Assembly (NCBI RefSeq): GCF_041197575.1
Contig: NZ_JBDKXB010000005.1
Coordinates: forward strand, 124,001 to 188,000
DNA from: Thioalkalicoccus limnaeus
GTDB lineage: Bacteria; Pseudomonadota; Gammaproteobacteria; Chromatiales; Chromatiaceae
Reading direction: 5' to 3'
Length of the DNA: 64,000 nucleotides
Positions 46,955 to 56,696 of this stretch are shown here, piece by piece. Within the stretch, counting starts at the first letter, position 1; the number at the start of each line of letters is the position of its first letter. Below the pieces are notes generated by a model. The model searched no databases. It saw nothing but the letters and a program-made list of their open reading frames with translations, and was not told the DNA's origin. The translations under genes and the position numbers were made by a program.

Positions 46955-47722
46955 TCATGCCGTTTTCAACTTGCGCACCAGCAGAGGTCTGACGTGAGCG
47001 CGGCTGTCCGTGATGAACTCGCGCACGAATGCGGTTCTCGGATGGGCACGAATGTCCTCGGGTGTGCCGACCTGCTCGATGCGCCCCATCGACATCACCA
47101 CCACCAGATCGGCGAGTTCCATCGCCTCTTCCTGGTCATGAGTGACGAAGACCGTCGTGAGGCCGGTACGGTCGTGGATATCGCGCAGGCCGCCACGAAG
47201 CTCTTTGCGGACCTTGGCGTCGAGCGCGCCGAAGGGCTCGTCGAGGAGCAGCATGCGTGGCTCGATCGCCAGCGCGCGCGCGAGCGCAACGCGCTGGCGT
47301 TGTCCGCCCGAGAGTTGGTTCGGATAGCGCCGGCCGATGTCGGGCAACTTGATGAGTTCGAGGAGCTCTTGCACCCGCCGCGCGATCTCGGCCCTCGGCG
47401 GGCGCGTCCGGCGGGGGCGGGCGCGCAGTCCGAAGGCGATGTTGTCGAAGACCTTCATGTGCTTGAAGAGCGCGTAGTGCTGGAAGACGAAGCCCGCGCG
47501 CCGCTGTTGCACGGGCATGCCGGTGGCGTCCTGGCCATCGAACAGCACCCGCCCGGAGGTCGGGAACTCCAAGCCGGCGAGGATGCGCAGGAGCGTCGTC
47601 TTGCCTGACCCGGAAGGTCCCAAGAGCGCCACGAGCTTCCCGGTTGGGATGACGAGCGACACGGGGTGGAGCGCAGCGGTGGCGCCGAAGTCCTTGGAGA
47701 TCTGGTCGATGTCGATGTTCAT
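46955..47722 (-). CDS. cysA: Sulfate/thiosulfate ABC transporter ATP-binding protein (short form)
   Basis: 255 residues with an intact ATPase: Walker A GPSGSGKTT (35-43), Q-loop FVFQHYALFKHM, signature LSGGQRQRVALAR, Walker B MLLLDEPFGALDAKVRK and FVTHDQEEAMELAD. The usual CysA is about 350 residues with a C-terminal TOBE-type domain; here the protein ends ADSRAHVR-like (ITDSRAHVRPLLVRKLKTA) soon after the ATPase fold. Energises sulfate uptake with CysT/CysW. Last gene of the sbp-cysTWA operon, 11 bases after cysW. Confidence 0.9.
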   Translation of the reverse strand: MNIDIDQISKDFGATAALHPVSLVIPTGKLVALLGPSGSGKTTLLRILAGLEFPTSGRVLFDGQDATGMPVQQRRAGFVFQHYALFKHMKVFDNIAFGLRARPRRTRPPRAEIARRVQELLELIKLPDIGRRYPNQLSGGQRQRVALARALAIEPRMLLLDEPFGALDAKVRKELRGGLRDIHDRTGLTTVFVTHDQEEAMELADLVVVMSMGRIEQVGTPEDIRAHPRTAFVREFITDSRAHVRPLLVRKLKTA

Positions 47723-47733
47723 GGCGTCCTCCG

Positions 47734-48630
47734 TCAGTGGTGCCGGTGTGTGGCGGCGAGCTGGTCGGCATAGGCCACTTCCAGCAACGACTTCAAGGTG
47801 AGGGTCACGAGGGCGAGCAGCGTCAAGAGTGCGGCCATCGTGAAGGCTGCTACGGCCATGTACTCGTTGTAGAACATCTCGATCATCAGCGGCATGGTCG
47901 TGGTTTCGCCGCGGATCTTGCCCGAGACGACCGCGACCGCGCCGAACTCGCCCATCGCCCGGGCGTTGCAGAGCAGGACGCCGTAGAGCAGCGCCCATTT
48001 CACGTTCGGCAGCGTCACGGTGAGGAAGGTCCGCCAGCCGCTTGCCCCGAGTGTCAGCGCGGCCTCCTCCTCGGATCGCCCCTGTTCGACCATCAGAGGA
48101 ATGAGTTCGCGCGCGACGAAGGGGAAGGTCACGAACATCGTGGCGAGCACGATGCCTGGCACGGCAAAGACGATCTGGTGACCCTGCGACACCAGCCATA
48201 CACCGAAGGCCGAATGCGCGCCGAACAGCAACACGAAGCAGAGTCCAGCGACGACAGGCGAAATCGAGAAGGGCAGATCGATCAGCGTGATCAGGAATGC
48301 CTTACCCCGGAAATCGAACTTGGCAATGGCCCAGGCGGCGGCCAGACCGAAGACTGCGTTCAGCGGCACCGAGATCACGGCGACAAGCAGCGTGAGCCGA
48401 ATCGCCGCCTGCCCCGACGGGCTGTCGAGCGAACGCACCGCCGCAGGAAGCCCCTGCCGCAGCGCCTCGGCAAAGACGGCGAACAGGGGGGCGAAGAGCA
48501 GGAAGCCGAGGGTCAGGAGTACGAGCCCGATCAGCGCTCGGCGCACCCAGATCGGCTCGTCGGTGGCCGCGCGGTGCCGCACGATGGGCGCGGTGCATTG
48601 TGCGGTCGGGGCGGGGGTTGCTTCAGCCAT
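47734..48630 (-). CDS. cysW: Sulfate ABC transporter permease CysW
   Basis: 298 residues, six membrane segments. Contains the permease loop EEEAALTLGASGWRTFLTVTLP and upstream FALPFSISPVVAGL-like ITLIDLPFSISPVVAGLCFVLLFG (in part: LPFSISPVVAGL). MGEFGAVAVVSGKIRGETTTMPL (in part: EFGAVAVVSGKIRGET) is characteristic of CysW. Overlaps cysT by eight bases. The first 20 residues are variable. Confidence 0.95.
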   Translation of the reverse strand: MAEATPAPTAQCTAPIVRHRAATDEPIWVRRALIGLVLLTLGFLLFAPLFAVFAEALRQGLPAAVRSLDSPSGQAAIRLTLLVAVISVPLNAVFGLAAAWAIAKFDFRGKAFLITLIDLPFSISPVVAGLCFVLLFGAHSAFGVWLVSQGHQIVFAVPGIVLATMFVTFPFVARELIPLMVEQGRSEEEAALTLGASGWRTFLTVTLPNVKWALLYGVLLCNARAMGEFGAVAVVSGKIRGETTTMPLMIEMFYNEYMAVAAFTMAALLTLLALVTLTLKSLLEVAYADQLAATHRHH

Positions 48631-49465
48631 AGCGCTTGCGGCTCCACACCTGGATGAGATTGATGACCAAGAGCATCGCGAAAGAGATCGCCAGCATGGA
48701 GATGGCGATGGCTACGGCGCCGTCGTAATTGAACTCCTCGAGGCGGATGACGATGAGCAGCGGCGCGATCTCGGTTCGGTTGGGGAGGTTGCCGGCGATG
48801 AAGATGACCGAGCCGTATTCGCCGACCGCGCGCGCGAGTGCGAGCGCGAAACCCGTCAGCGCCGCGGGCAGCAGACTCGGCAGAACGACCTGCGCGAACG
48901 TGCGCAACCGTCCTGCGCCGAGCGTGGCCGAAACCTCCTCGACCTCCGTCTCGATCTCCTGTATCACCGGCTGGACGGTGCGCACCACGAAGGGCAGGCC
49001 CACGAAGACCAAAGCGACGAAGATGCCGAGCTGGGTATAGGCGACCTGGATGCCGATCGGCACGAGGAACTGGCCCAGCATCCCCTGCGGCACGTAGATC
49101 GCCGTCAGCGCGATCCCGGCGACCGCTGTCGGTAAGGCGAAGGGTAGGTCCACCGTGGCATCCAGGATCCGTCGCCCCCAAAAACGGTAGCGCACCAGCA
49201 CCCAGGCGAGTGCCACGCCGAACACGAGGTTGAAGAGCGCCGCGTACAGCGAGGTCATGAACGACAAGGTCAGTGCGTTCCAGACGCGGCGCGTGTTCAG
49301 GATCCGCCAGATCTCGTCGAGGCCGATGTCGGCGCCGCGCAAGATCAGGGCGCCGATGGGGACGAGGACGATGATCGAGAGCATCGTCATCATCACCCCG
49401 AAAGCGAGCCCGAAGCCCGGCAGGGCCGAGGGCTCGCGCAAGCGCAGGGCGCGGGCCATGCTCAC
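48623..49465 (-). CDS. cysT: Sulfate ABC transporter permease CysT (CysU)
   Basis: 280 residues. N-terminus LPGFGLAFGVMMTMLSIIVLVPIGALI starts the first membrane helix. The loop EEVSATLGAGRLRTFAQVVLP and RAVGEYGSVIFIAGNLP are hallmarks of CysT. ATVDLPFALPTAVAGIALTAIY matches the family. Start overlaps the sbp stop (ATGA) and the end overlaps cysW, so the operon is tightly coupled. Confidence 0.95.
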   Translation of the reverse strand: MSMARALRLREPSALPGFGLAFGVMMTMLSIIVLVPIGALILRGADIGLDEIWRILNTRRVWNALTLSFMTSLYAALFNLVFGVALAWVLVRYRFWGRRILDATVDLPFALPTAVAGIALTAIYVPQGMLGQFLVPIGIQVAYTQLGIFVALVFVGLPFVVRTVQPVIQEIETEVEEVSATLGAGRLRTFAQVVLPSLLPAALTGFALALARAVGEYGSVIFIAGNLPNRTEIAPLLIVIRLEEFNYDGAVAIAISMLAISFAMLLVINLIQVWSRKRYG

Positions 49466-50472
49466 TCCTCGAAGATCTGGTCGAAGATGCCGCCGTCGCC
49501 GAAGTGCTCAGGCTGCACCGCGGCCCAGCCGCCATACCGGTTGACCGAGACGCGCTCGATCTCGGGGAACCGCTCGACATCCGCCGGATCGGCCGCAGAG
49601 GTATCGAAGCCGCGGTAGCCGTGCTTGAAGGTCAGGGCCTGTGCCGCAGGGCTGAAGAGGTATTGGAGATAGGCGCGTGCCGCGGCGGCCTGTTCATCGT
49701 TGTGCAGGTTGCCCTCGACCAGCGCGACGACCGGCTCGGCCAGGATCGAGACCGAGGGCAGGACGACCGCGAAGGTGTCGGTGCCGAATTCCGCGAGCGC
49801 GAGGAATGCCTCGTTCTCCCAGTTCAGCAACACGTCGCCGATGCCGCGCTGCACGAAGGTCGTGGTCGCCCCGCGCGCGGCGGTGTCGAGCACGGGAACG
49901 TTGCGGTAGACGTTGCCGACGAACTCGCGGATCTTCTCCTCGTCGCCGCCGAACTTCCGGTCGGCATAGGCCCAGGCGGCGAGGTAGTTCCAGCGCGCCA
50001 CGCCCGAGGTCTTGGGGTTCGGCGTGATGACCGACACGTCCTCGCGCAGCAGGTCGTCCCAGTCCTTGATGTTCTTCGGGTTGCCCGCGCGGACGATGAA
50101 GACGATGGTCGAGGTGTAGGGCGCGGAATTCTCCGGCAGGAGTTCCTGCCAGTCTTGAGGCACCTTGCCCGTACGGCTGGCAACCGCGTCGATGTCGGCC
50201 GACATGGCCAGTGTCAACACCTGCGCGTCGAGCCCGTCGATCACCGCTCGTGCCTGCGCGCCCGACCCGCCGTGCGATTGCTGCACGCTGACCGGCGGGT
50301 TGCCTTGCGCCGTCCACCAGGTATTGAACAGTTCGTTGTATTCCCGATAGAACTCGCGCGTCGGGTCGTAGGACACATTGAGCAGGCGGGTCTCGGCCTG
50401 AGCGGCGGTCAGCGTCGATAAAGCCAGCGCGGTAGCAAGGATCAGGGGTCTGCTCGAGAATCTCATGGTCAA
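49462..50472 (-). CDS. sbp: Periplasmic sulfate-binding protein
   Basis: 336 residues. Signal peptide at residues 3-26 with cleavage after AQAET-like. Mature N-terminus LLNVSYDPTREFYREYNELF and VQQSHGGSGAQARAVIDGL are typical of Sbp/CysP. PYTSTIVFIVRAGNPKNIKDWDDLL and ITPNPKTSGVARWNYLAAW carry sulfate-contacting residues (SG and TSG turns). First gene of the transporter operon, divergent from the first cysB-type gene. Thiosulfate-specific CysP cannot be excluded. Confidence 0.93.
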   Translation of the reverse strand: MTMRFSSRPLILATALALSTLTAAQAETRLLNVSYDPTREFYREYNELFNTWWTAQGNPPVSVQQSHGGSGAQARAVIDGLDAQVLTLAMSADIDAVASRTGKVPQDWQELLPENSAPYTSTIVFIVRAGNPKNIKDWDDLLREDVSVITPNPKTSGVARWNYLAAWAYADRKFGGDEEKIREFVGNVYRNVPVLDTAARGATTTFVQRGIGDVLLNWENEAFLALAEFGTDTFAVVLPSVSILAEPVVALVEGNLHNDEQAAAARAYLQYLFSPAAQALTFKHGYRGFDTSAADPADVERFPEIERVSVNRYGGWAAVQPEHFGDGGIFDQIFEE

Positions 50473-50618
50473 GGCCTCTGGTCGGCAGTGGATCGAAGGC
50501 CCGGAAGAATCCGGGGACCGCGATTAGAGCGCGTGCCCCCAGCGATGAGGAACGAACGAATTCTGCAAAGCTTATCAGCGGGTCGCGGCGAACATTGGGG
50601 TCGCCCATATTTCGTAGA

Positions 50619-50657
50619 GAAATAACATCATAACGATTATGTCGTTCCGGTTATTTC
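50619..50657. promoter_or_regulatory. Nested palindrome in the sbp-cysB intergenic region
   Basis: Outer perfect arms GAAATAAC (50619-50626) and GTTATTTC (50650-50657) enclose an inner perfect dyad CATAA-CGA-TTATG (50629-50641). It is A/T-rich against the surrounding G+C-rich DNA and lies between the divergent sbp operon and CysB-family gene, where an activator such as CysB would bind. TATGAT inside it on the minus strand could be the sbp -10. The rest of the 50473-50911 gap shows no gene. Confidence 0.55.
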
Positions 50658-50911
50658 GCCGCTGCGTTAGCCTAGGCGCTTCGATCGCCATCCGAGATGT
50701 CCGCCGATGCCCCGACCCGTCCCCCGCCTCAACGGCTGTGCGCTGGTCGCGCTGTCGTTCGCCGAGGTCGCGGATGCCGGGCTGCTCGATCCCTGTCTCG
50801 AGGTCTCGTGCGCGCGCCACGAGGCCAGTGCTCCGGCTGGCGTTGGCGGCTATCGCCCGCCATTTGGCGAGGATGTCGGCCTCGATCTGTTTCCCCGCAA
50901 GGCGACCTAGG

Positions 50912-51847
50912 ATGAACCTCCAACAATTGCGCATCGTGCGCGAGACCGTTCGCCGCCAATTCAACCTGACCGAGGTGGCCAGCGCCCTCTACACGGCCCA
51001 GTCGGGCGTGTCGAAGCACATCAAGGACCTGGAGGACGAGCTCGGTGTCGAGCTGTTCGTGCGGCGTGGCAAGCGGTTGCTCGGCTTGACCGAACCGGGC
51101 AAGGAGCTGATGCCGGTCGTCGAACGCCTCCTGCTCGACATCCAGAACGTCAAGCGCATCGGCGAGCAATTCGCGCAGCAGGACAAGGGGCGCCTGGCCA
51201 TCGCCACGACCCATACCCAGGCCCGCTATGCGTTGCCACCGGTGGTGGCGCGGTTCAAGGCGGTATTCCCGAAGGTCGGTCTGGAATTGCATCAGTGCGG
51301 CCCGCGGGAGATCGTGGCCCTGTTGCGTGAAGGTCAGGTGGACATCGGTATTGCGACCGAGGCCCTGGCCACCGAGGACGACCTGGTGAGCTTCCCCTAT
51401 TACCAGTGGCGGCACGCTCTGATCACGCCGGTGGGGCACGCGTTGGCCGAGCGGACGCCCCTGACACTCGCGGCGATCGCCGATCACCCGATCATCACCT
51501 ACCATCCGGGTTATACCGGGCGTGCCCGCATCGACGCCGCCTTCGCCCGCGCCGGCTTGACCCCCGACGTGGTCATGACCGCGCTCGACGCCGACGTGAT
51601 CAAGACCTATGTCGAACTCGGGCTCGGCATCGGCATCATCGCTGCGATGGCCTACCACCCGGTGCGCGACGCCGGTCTGCGGCGGCTCGATGCCGACGAC
51701 CTGTTCGAGATCAACACCACCTGCGTGGCGCTGCGCCGGGGTCATTATCTGCGCGGCTACGCCCTGCGTTTCATCGAGTATTGCTCGCCCGAGTTGACCG
51801 AGGAGCGCATCAAGGAGGCCGTGCTCCCGCGTTCACCGATCCAGTGA
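50912..51847 (+). CDS. CysB-family LysR regulator (first copy)
   Basis: 311 residues. N-terminal winged helix-turn-helix MNLQQLRIVRETVRRQFNLTEVASALYTAQSGVSKHIKDLE (quoted as LTEVASALYTAQSGVSKHI), the CysB/Cbl version. The effector domain has KGRLAIATTHTQARYALP, which contacts sulfate/acetylserine in CysB, and DADVIKTYVELGLGIGII. Divergent from the sbp-cysTWA operon, which it probably activates under sulfur limitation. A paralogue with the same design lies at 56697. Confidence 0.92.
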   Translation: MNLQQLRIVRETVRRQFNLTEVASALYTAQSGVSKHIKDLEDELGVELFVRRGKRLLGLTEPGKELMPVVERLLLDIQNVKRIGEQFAQQDKGRLAIATTHTQARYALPPVVARFKAVFPKVGLELHQCGPREIVALLREGQVDIGIATEALATEDDLVSFPYYQWRHALITPVGHALAERTPLTLAAIADHPIITYHPGYTGRARIDAAFARAGLTPDVVMTALDADVIKTYVELGLGIGIIAAMAYHPVRDAGLRRLDADDLFEINTTCVALRRGHYLRGYALRFIEYCSPELTEERIKEAVLPRSPIQ

Positions 51848-52104
51848 TGCCGCTATCGTCGGGCTCGGGCCAGCCCTTGCGCCCCAGCGCCTGGGGCTGG
51901 GAGGTCGTTTAGCGTCGCGCAACGTGAGCAGTGGATTCACGTGTCGATTGGCTTGGTTCTCAGACACTGGAGGTTGCATGACGAGCTCGTACGAAAATGA
52001 CTTCCACGCCTGGGCCAGGCCGATGTCGGGTTACGGCGCGCGCCAGCCTACTCTTTGTCATGGACCGCCGTGTCGGCGCGCCTAACCCGACCTACGCGGC
52101 TCGT

Positions 52105-52254
52105 GGGCACCTTGAAAAATTCAAGGTGCCCGCGCGGGGCAAGGATGCCCCGCCATTTTCAGTCGCCTAAGCGATTGAAAATGCAGCGAAGCGGAAATCC
52201 CATTTTCGCTTCGCGTCTTGAGGAATTGCCCGGATGGCAAGTTTTCAAGGTCCC
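52105..52254. repeat. 150-bp element of five consecutive hairpins with terminal inverted repeats
   Basis: Five adjacent perfect stems: GGGCACCTTGAA/TTCAAGGTGCCC (52105-52131, loop AAA); GGGGCA/TGCCCC (52136-52151); CATTTTCA/TGAAAATG (52154-52183, with TCGC/GCGA inside); GCGAAGCG/CGCTTCGC (52186-52214); TTGCC/GGCAA (52226-52240). The end TTTTCAAGGTCCC is the inverted counterpart of the start (GGGCACCTTGAAAA), so the whole unit has terminal inverted repeats of about 15 bp. Lies between convergent cysB and cysN genes; the rest of the 51848-52369 gap holds no gene. Confidence 0.8.
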
Positions 52255-52369
52255 CTCGGATCGGTGCACGGCAAGGCCTGATCATCGCGCCGATTCGGTT
52301 TTCCCGCGATCAACTGCTTCCGCTGCCGGATCTTCTCGGCACCGCGCTCGGGCCGGGAACGACCGCGGA

Positions 52370-53716
52370 CTAGGCCGGCGCGCGGCCAGTTGTCGACTCG
52401 TCCGTCGCGGGTGGGTCGATCTCGATCATGCCGGCCCCGACCGTGTTGTTGGTGCTCTCGTCGATCAGGATGAAGGCCCCGGTGGCGCGGTTGATGGCGT
52501 AGGGGTCGGGGAAGATCGGCTGGGCGAGCCTCAAGGTCAGGCGGGCGATGTCGTTCATCTCCAGTTGGGTCGCCGGCTCGCGCGCGAGGCTGTTCACATC
52601 GAGGCGGTATTCGATCCGCGCGACCTTGGCCCGGACCTCGCGGGTCGTGTGACGGAGCAGGTAGGGTCGGGCCGGGGAGAGCGGTGCCTCGCCGAGCCAG
52701 CAGACGAAGGCCGTGATCTCCTTGGTGGGGCTCGGTGCCTCGTGCGGTGCGACCAGCATGTCGCCGCGGGAGACGTCGATCTCGTCCTCCAGCAGCAGCG
52801 TGACCGACTGCTCGTGGATGGCCTTGGGCTGGCTGATGCCGCCGATCTGGATGTCCTTGATGCGGCTGGACTGCCCCGAGGGCAGGACGGTCACGGCACT
52901 GCCGCGGGCGATGGCGCCCGACTCGACTCGTCCCGAGAAGCCCCGGTAGTCGTGCAGTGCCGGGTTGAGCGCCGCGCGCGGGCGGCAGACGTACTGAACG
53001 GGAAACCGGAAGGCCTCGGGGCGCTCGGTGTGGGCGGCCGGGGTGGTCTCCAGGATCTCGAGCAGCGTCGGTCCGTGATACCAGGCGAGCGCCTGGCCGC
53101 GCTCGACGACCATGTCGCCCCGGAGGGCCGAGATCGGGATGAAGCGCACGTCGCCGATGCCGAGTCGGTCGGCGAAGGCCAGGTAGTCGGCGCGGATCGC
53201 CTCGAACGCCGGCTGGTCGTAGTCGACCAGGTCCATCTTGTTGACCGCGACGACCAGGTGCGGGATGCCGACTAGATGGGCGATGTACGAATGGCGCCGG
53301 GTCTGCGTCAGCACACCCTTGCGGGCATCGACGAGGAGGATCGCGAGGTTCGCCGTCGAGGCGGCGGTGACCATGTTGCGGGTGTACTGCTCATGACCTG
53401 GCGCATCGGCGATGATGAACTTGCGCTGACCGGTCGAGAAGTAGCGGTAGGCGACGTCGATCGTGATGCCCTGCTCGCGCTCGGCCTGGAGGCCGTCGGT
53501 CAGCAGGGACAGGTCCAGCTCGCCGAGGCCACGGCGGCCGGAGGTCTCGCGGATGGCGCTCAAGGTGTCGGCGAGGATCGCCTTGGTGTCGAAGAGCAGC
53601 CGGCCGATCAGCGTGCTCTTGCCGTCGTCGACGCTGCCGCAGGTGAGGAAGCGCAGCAGGCCGTTGTCGCGCTCGGCGAGCGCGGACAGGGCGGAGGTGT
53701 TGGGTAGGGCGGACAT
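52370..53716 (-). CDS. cysN: Sulfate adenylyltransferase subunit 1 (GTPase)
   Basis: 448 residues. EF-Tu-like GTPase that drives APS formation with CysD. P-loop GSVDDGKST (27-35), G2/G3 DVAYRYFST and DAPGHEQYTRN, and NKMDLVDYDQ. The two C-terminal beta-barrel domains include RGDMLVAPHEAPSPTKEI and end with the ATGAFILIDESTNNTVGAGMI block (in part: TGAFILIDESTNNTVGAG). No APS kinase (CysC) domain is fused at the C-terminus. Last gene of cysI-cysD-cysN, 47 bases after cysD. Confidence 0.96.
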   Translation of the reverse strand: MSALPNTSALSALAERDNGLLRFLTCGSVDDGKSTLIGRLLFDTKAILADTLSAIRETSGRRGLGELDLSLLTDGLQAEREQGITIDVAYRYFSTGQRKFIIADAPGHEQYTRNMVTAASTANLAILLVDARKGVLTQTRRHSYIAHLVGIPHLVVAVNKMDLVDYDQPAFEAIRADYLAFADRLGIGDVRFIPISALRGDMVVERGQALAWYHGPTLLEILETTPAAHTERPEAFRFPVQYVCRPRAALNPALHDYRGFSGRVESGAIARGSAVTVLPSGQSSRIKDIQIGGISQPKAIHEQSVTLLLEDEIDVSRGDMLVAPHEAPSPTKEITAFVCWLGEAPLSPARPYLLRHTTREVRAKVARIEYRLDVNSLAREPATQLEMNDIARLTLRLAQPIFPDPYAINRATGAFILIDESTNNTVGAGMIEIDPPATDESTTGRAPA

Positions 53717-53763
53717 GGGTGGCTCCTGAATCTGGGTCGGGTGATCGGGGGGCCCGGGGCCGC

Positions 53764-54678
<915 letters not shown>

Positions 54679-54743
54679 GGTGTTGTGCGTCAGCCCATGG
54701 GGTTGCGATGTCTCGCAGATCCGGTCTTCGAGGCCCGGATCCT

Positions 54744-56504
54744 TCAGTTTCCGTGTCCAATCCGCATGCATCGGGCGGCTCCAATCTCGTGTGTTGGCTG
54801 GAATGACTGGCCGGCGGGGGCGAGCCGGTGCCGGCCGGGGAGGTGCGGCGTCAGGGGGGCGTAGACGGCTTCCCGGAAGCGCGGCAGGCCGACCCGCCGC
54901 AGGGTGTCGATGAAAGGCTCGCGCGGGTGGCGGAGTTGCTGGTAGGTCTCGATCAGACGCGCGACAGCGCCCGGGATCTCTGCGGCCGCGAGTGCCGGGC
55001 CGAGGATCTCGGCAAGATGGGTGACCTGCCCCGTCTCGCCGCCGAGCGCGATCTGAAACCCGTCCTGGCCGCCTTTCTCGACCCCGCGCAGGCCGATCTG
55101 GGCGACGCCGTGGTGCGCGCAGCCGTTCACGCAGCCCGAGACGTTGAGCGTCAATTCGCCGATGTCCTGAATCAGGGCGGGATCCGCGAGGCGGTGCTGG
55201 ATCGCGCGGGCGAGGCTGGCGGTCTCGGCCTTGGCCAGGTCGCAGTAACGCCCGCCCGGGCAGGCGGTGATGTCGGTTGCGAGGCCGCGATGGGGCTCGG
55301 CGAGGCCGGCTCGGAGCGCCTGCTCCCAGAGCGCGAAGAGGTCGCGTTGGGCGACGTGGGCGAGCACCAGGTTCTGCTCGCGGGTCACGCGTACCTCACC
55401 GAAGCTGTAGGCCTCGGCCCAGCGGGCGACTTGCTCCATTTGCTCGGTCGTCAGGTCGCCGGGGGCCGTCGCTGGACCCTTGGTCGACAGGGTGACCAGG
55501 GCGAAGCCGGTCTCCCGGTGGGCCTGCGTGTTGCGCTGTACCCACGCGGCGAACGCCGGGTTCGCGGCGAGGTGTCGGTGATATCGAATGTCGTCGCGCG
55601 GATCGGGCCGGTAAGCGGGCGGAGCGAAGAGCGCCTCGACCTGGCTCAGCTCGGCCTCGCTGAGCGTCAGCCGCCCGTCTGCGAGGCCGGCCCACTCCTG
55701 ACGCACCAGGTGTTGGATCTGGTCCCGGCCAACCGTCTGCACCAGGGTCTTCAAGCGCGTCTTGTACGGGATGCCGCGCCGTCCGAGGCGGTCGTAGACG
55801 CGCAGGACCGCCTCGGCGTAGCTCCGCAGGTGCGGCCAGGGCAGGAAGTCCTCGATCTCCTCGGCGAGGGCTGGATTGCGTCCCAGCCCACCACCGATGA
55901 CGACGCGGAAGCCGAGCGCGCCGTCGGCATCGTGGTGCAGCTCGAACCCGAGGTCGTGGACCCGGATCAGCGCCCGATCGAGCGGCGACCCGGTCACGGC
56001 GATCTTGAACTTGCCCGGCAAGTTGTCGAAGGCCGGGTGCATCAGGCTCCAGCGGCGCAGGATCTCGCACCAGGGGCGCGGATCGGCCCGCTCGTCGGCC
56101 GCCGCGCCGGCCAAGGCATCGGTCGTGATGTTGCGGATCGTCGGCCCCGAGGTCTGGATGCTGTAGAGCCCGACCTCGGCCAGTTCGGTGAGGATCGCCG
56201 GCAGATCCGCCAGTGTGACCCAATGGAGCTGGACGTTCTGGCGTGTCGTGAGGTGAGCGTAGCCGCGATCGTACTGACGGGCGATTCGGGCCAGGCGGCG
56301 CAGCTGCCGGCTCGCCAGGCGACCATACGGGATGGCGACCCGCAGCATGGGCGCCTCCCGCATGAAATAGAGCCCGTTGCGCAGCCGTAGGGGTCGGAAC
56401 GCGTCCTCGGACAGCGTCCCGGCCTGGTACTGGGCGAGCTGATCGAGGAACCCGGTCAGTCGCGCATCGATGCGCTGTTGCTCGTCTGGCGTGTATCGTT
56501 CCAT
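54744..56504 (-). CDS. cysI: Assimilatory sulfite reductase hemoprotein (nitrite/sulfite reductase family)
   Basis: 586 residues. Siroheme/[4Fe-4S] enzyme that reduces sulfite to sulfide. Two homologous halves, each with the ferredoxin-like parachute: RNGLYFMREAPMLRVAIP and QTSGPTIRNITTD, then DITACPGGRYCDLA, and the cluster ligands of LNVSGCVNGCAHHGVAQIGL giving the CxxxxxC...CxxxC set. Partner could be CysJ or ferredoxin. The context (cysD, cysN next, CysB divergent) argues for sulfite rather than nitrite. First gene of the operon; the last 40 residues are variable. Confidence 0.9.
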   Translation of the reverse strand: MERYTPDEQQRIDARLTGFLDQLAQYQAGTLSEDAFRPLRLRNGLYFMREAPMLRVAIPYGRLASRQLRRLARIARQYDRGYAHLTTRQNVQLHWVTLADLPAILTELAEVGLYSIQTSGPTIRNITTDALAGAAADERADPRPWCEILRRWSLMHPAFDNLPGKFKIAVTGSPLDRALIRVHDLGFELHHDADGALGFRVVIGGGLGRNPALAEEIEDFLPWPHLRSYAEAVLRVYDRLGRRGIPYKTRLKTLVQTVGRDQIQHLVRQEWAGLADGRLTLSEAELSQVEALFAPPAYRPDPRDDIRYHRHLAANPAFAAWVQRNTQAHRETGFALVTLSTKGPATAPGDLTTEQMEQVARWAEAYSFGEVRVTREQNLVLAHVAQRDLFALWEQALRAGLAEPHRGLATDITACPGGRYCDLAKAETASLARAIQHRLADPALIQDIGELTLNVSGCVNGCAHHGVAQIGLRGVEKGGQDGFQIALGGETGQVTHLAEILGPALAAAEIPGAVARLIETYQQLRHPREPFIDTLRRVGLPRFREAVYAPLTPHLPGRHRLAPAGQSFQPTHEIGAARCMRIGHGN

Positions 56505-56630
56505 CTCGGCGCTCGCGGTTGGTTCGTTCGGTGCTTTATCCCGGGCCTGGCCGGATCCTGGCGGTCGGCCCGCGCGGTGCGACGGCGACCGACCTGGGGG
56601 TGTTGCGACGAGATGTTATTGACAGGAGTT

Positions 56631-56659
56631 TTGAAAAAGAAGGAATTTGAAGTTAGATT
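56631..56659 (+). promoter_or_regulatory. Candidate sigma-70 promoter for second cysB-type gene
   Basis: TTGAAA (56631-56636), 17-base spacer, TAGATT (56654-56659) in a strongly A/T-rich 100-bp segment. Start of transcription would be about 56667, 30 bases before the ATG, with GAGGA as ribosome site. The segment must also hold the divergent cysI promoter. Confidence 0.5.
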
Positions 56660-56696
56660 GATATGAAAAAAAGTTATTTGTTTTTCGCGAGGACCG

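Noticed and set aside
46686..46958. A 90-codon minus-strand frame overlapping the cysA end with ATGA
   Set aside because: The overlap looks operon-like, but the product is arginine-rich and resembles nothing known. More likely scar sequence near the IS4 remnant.
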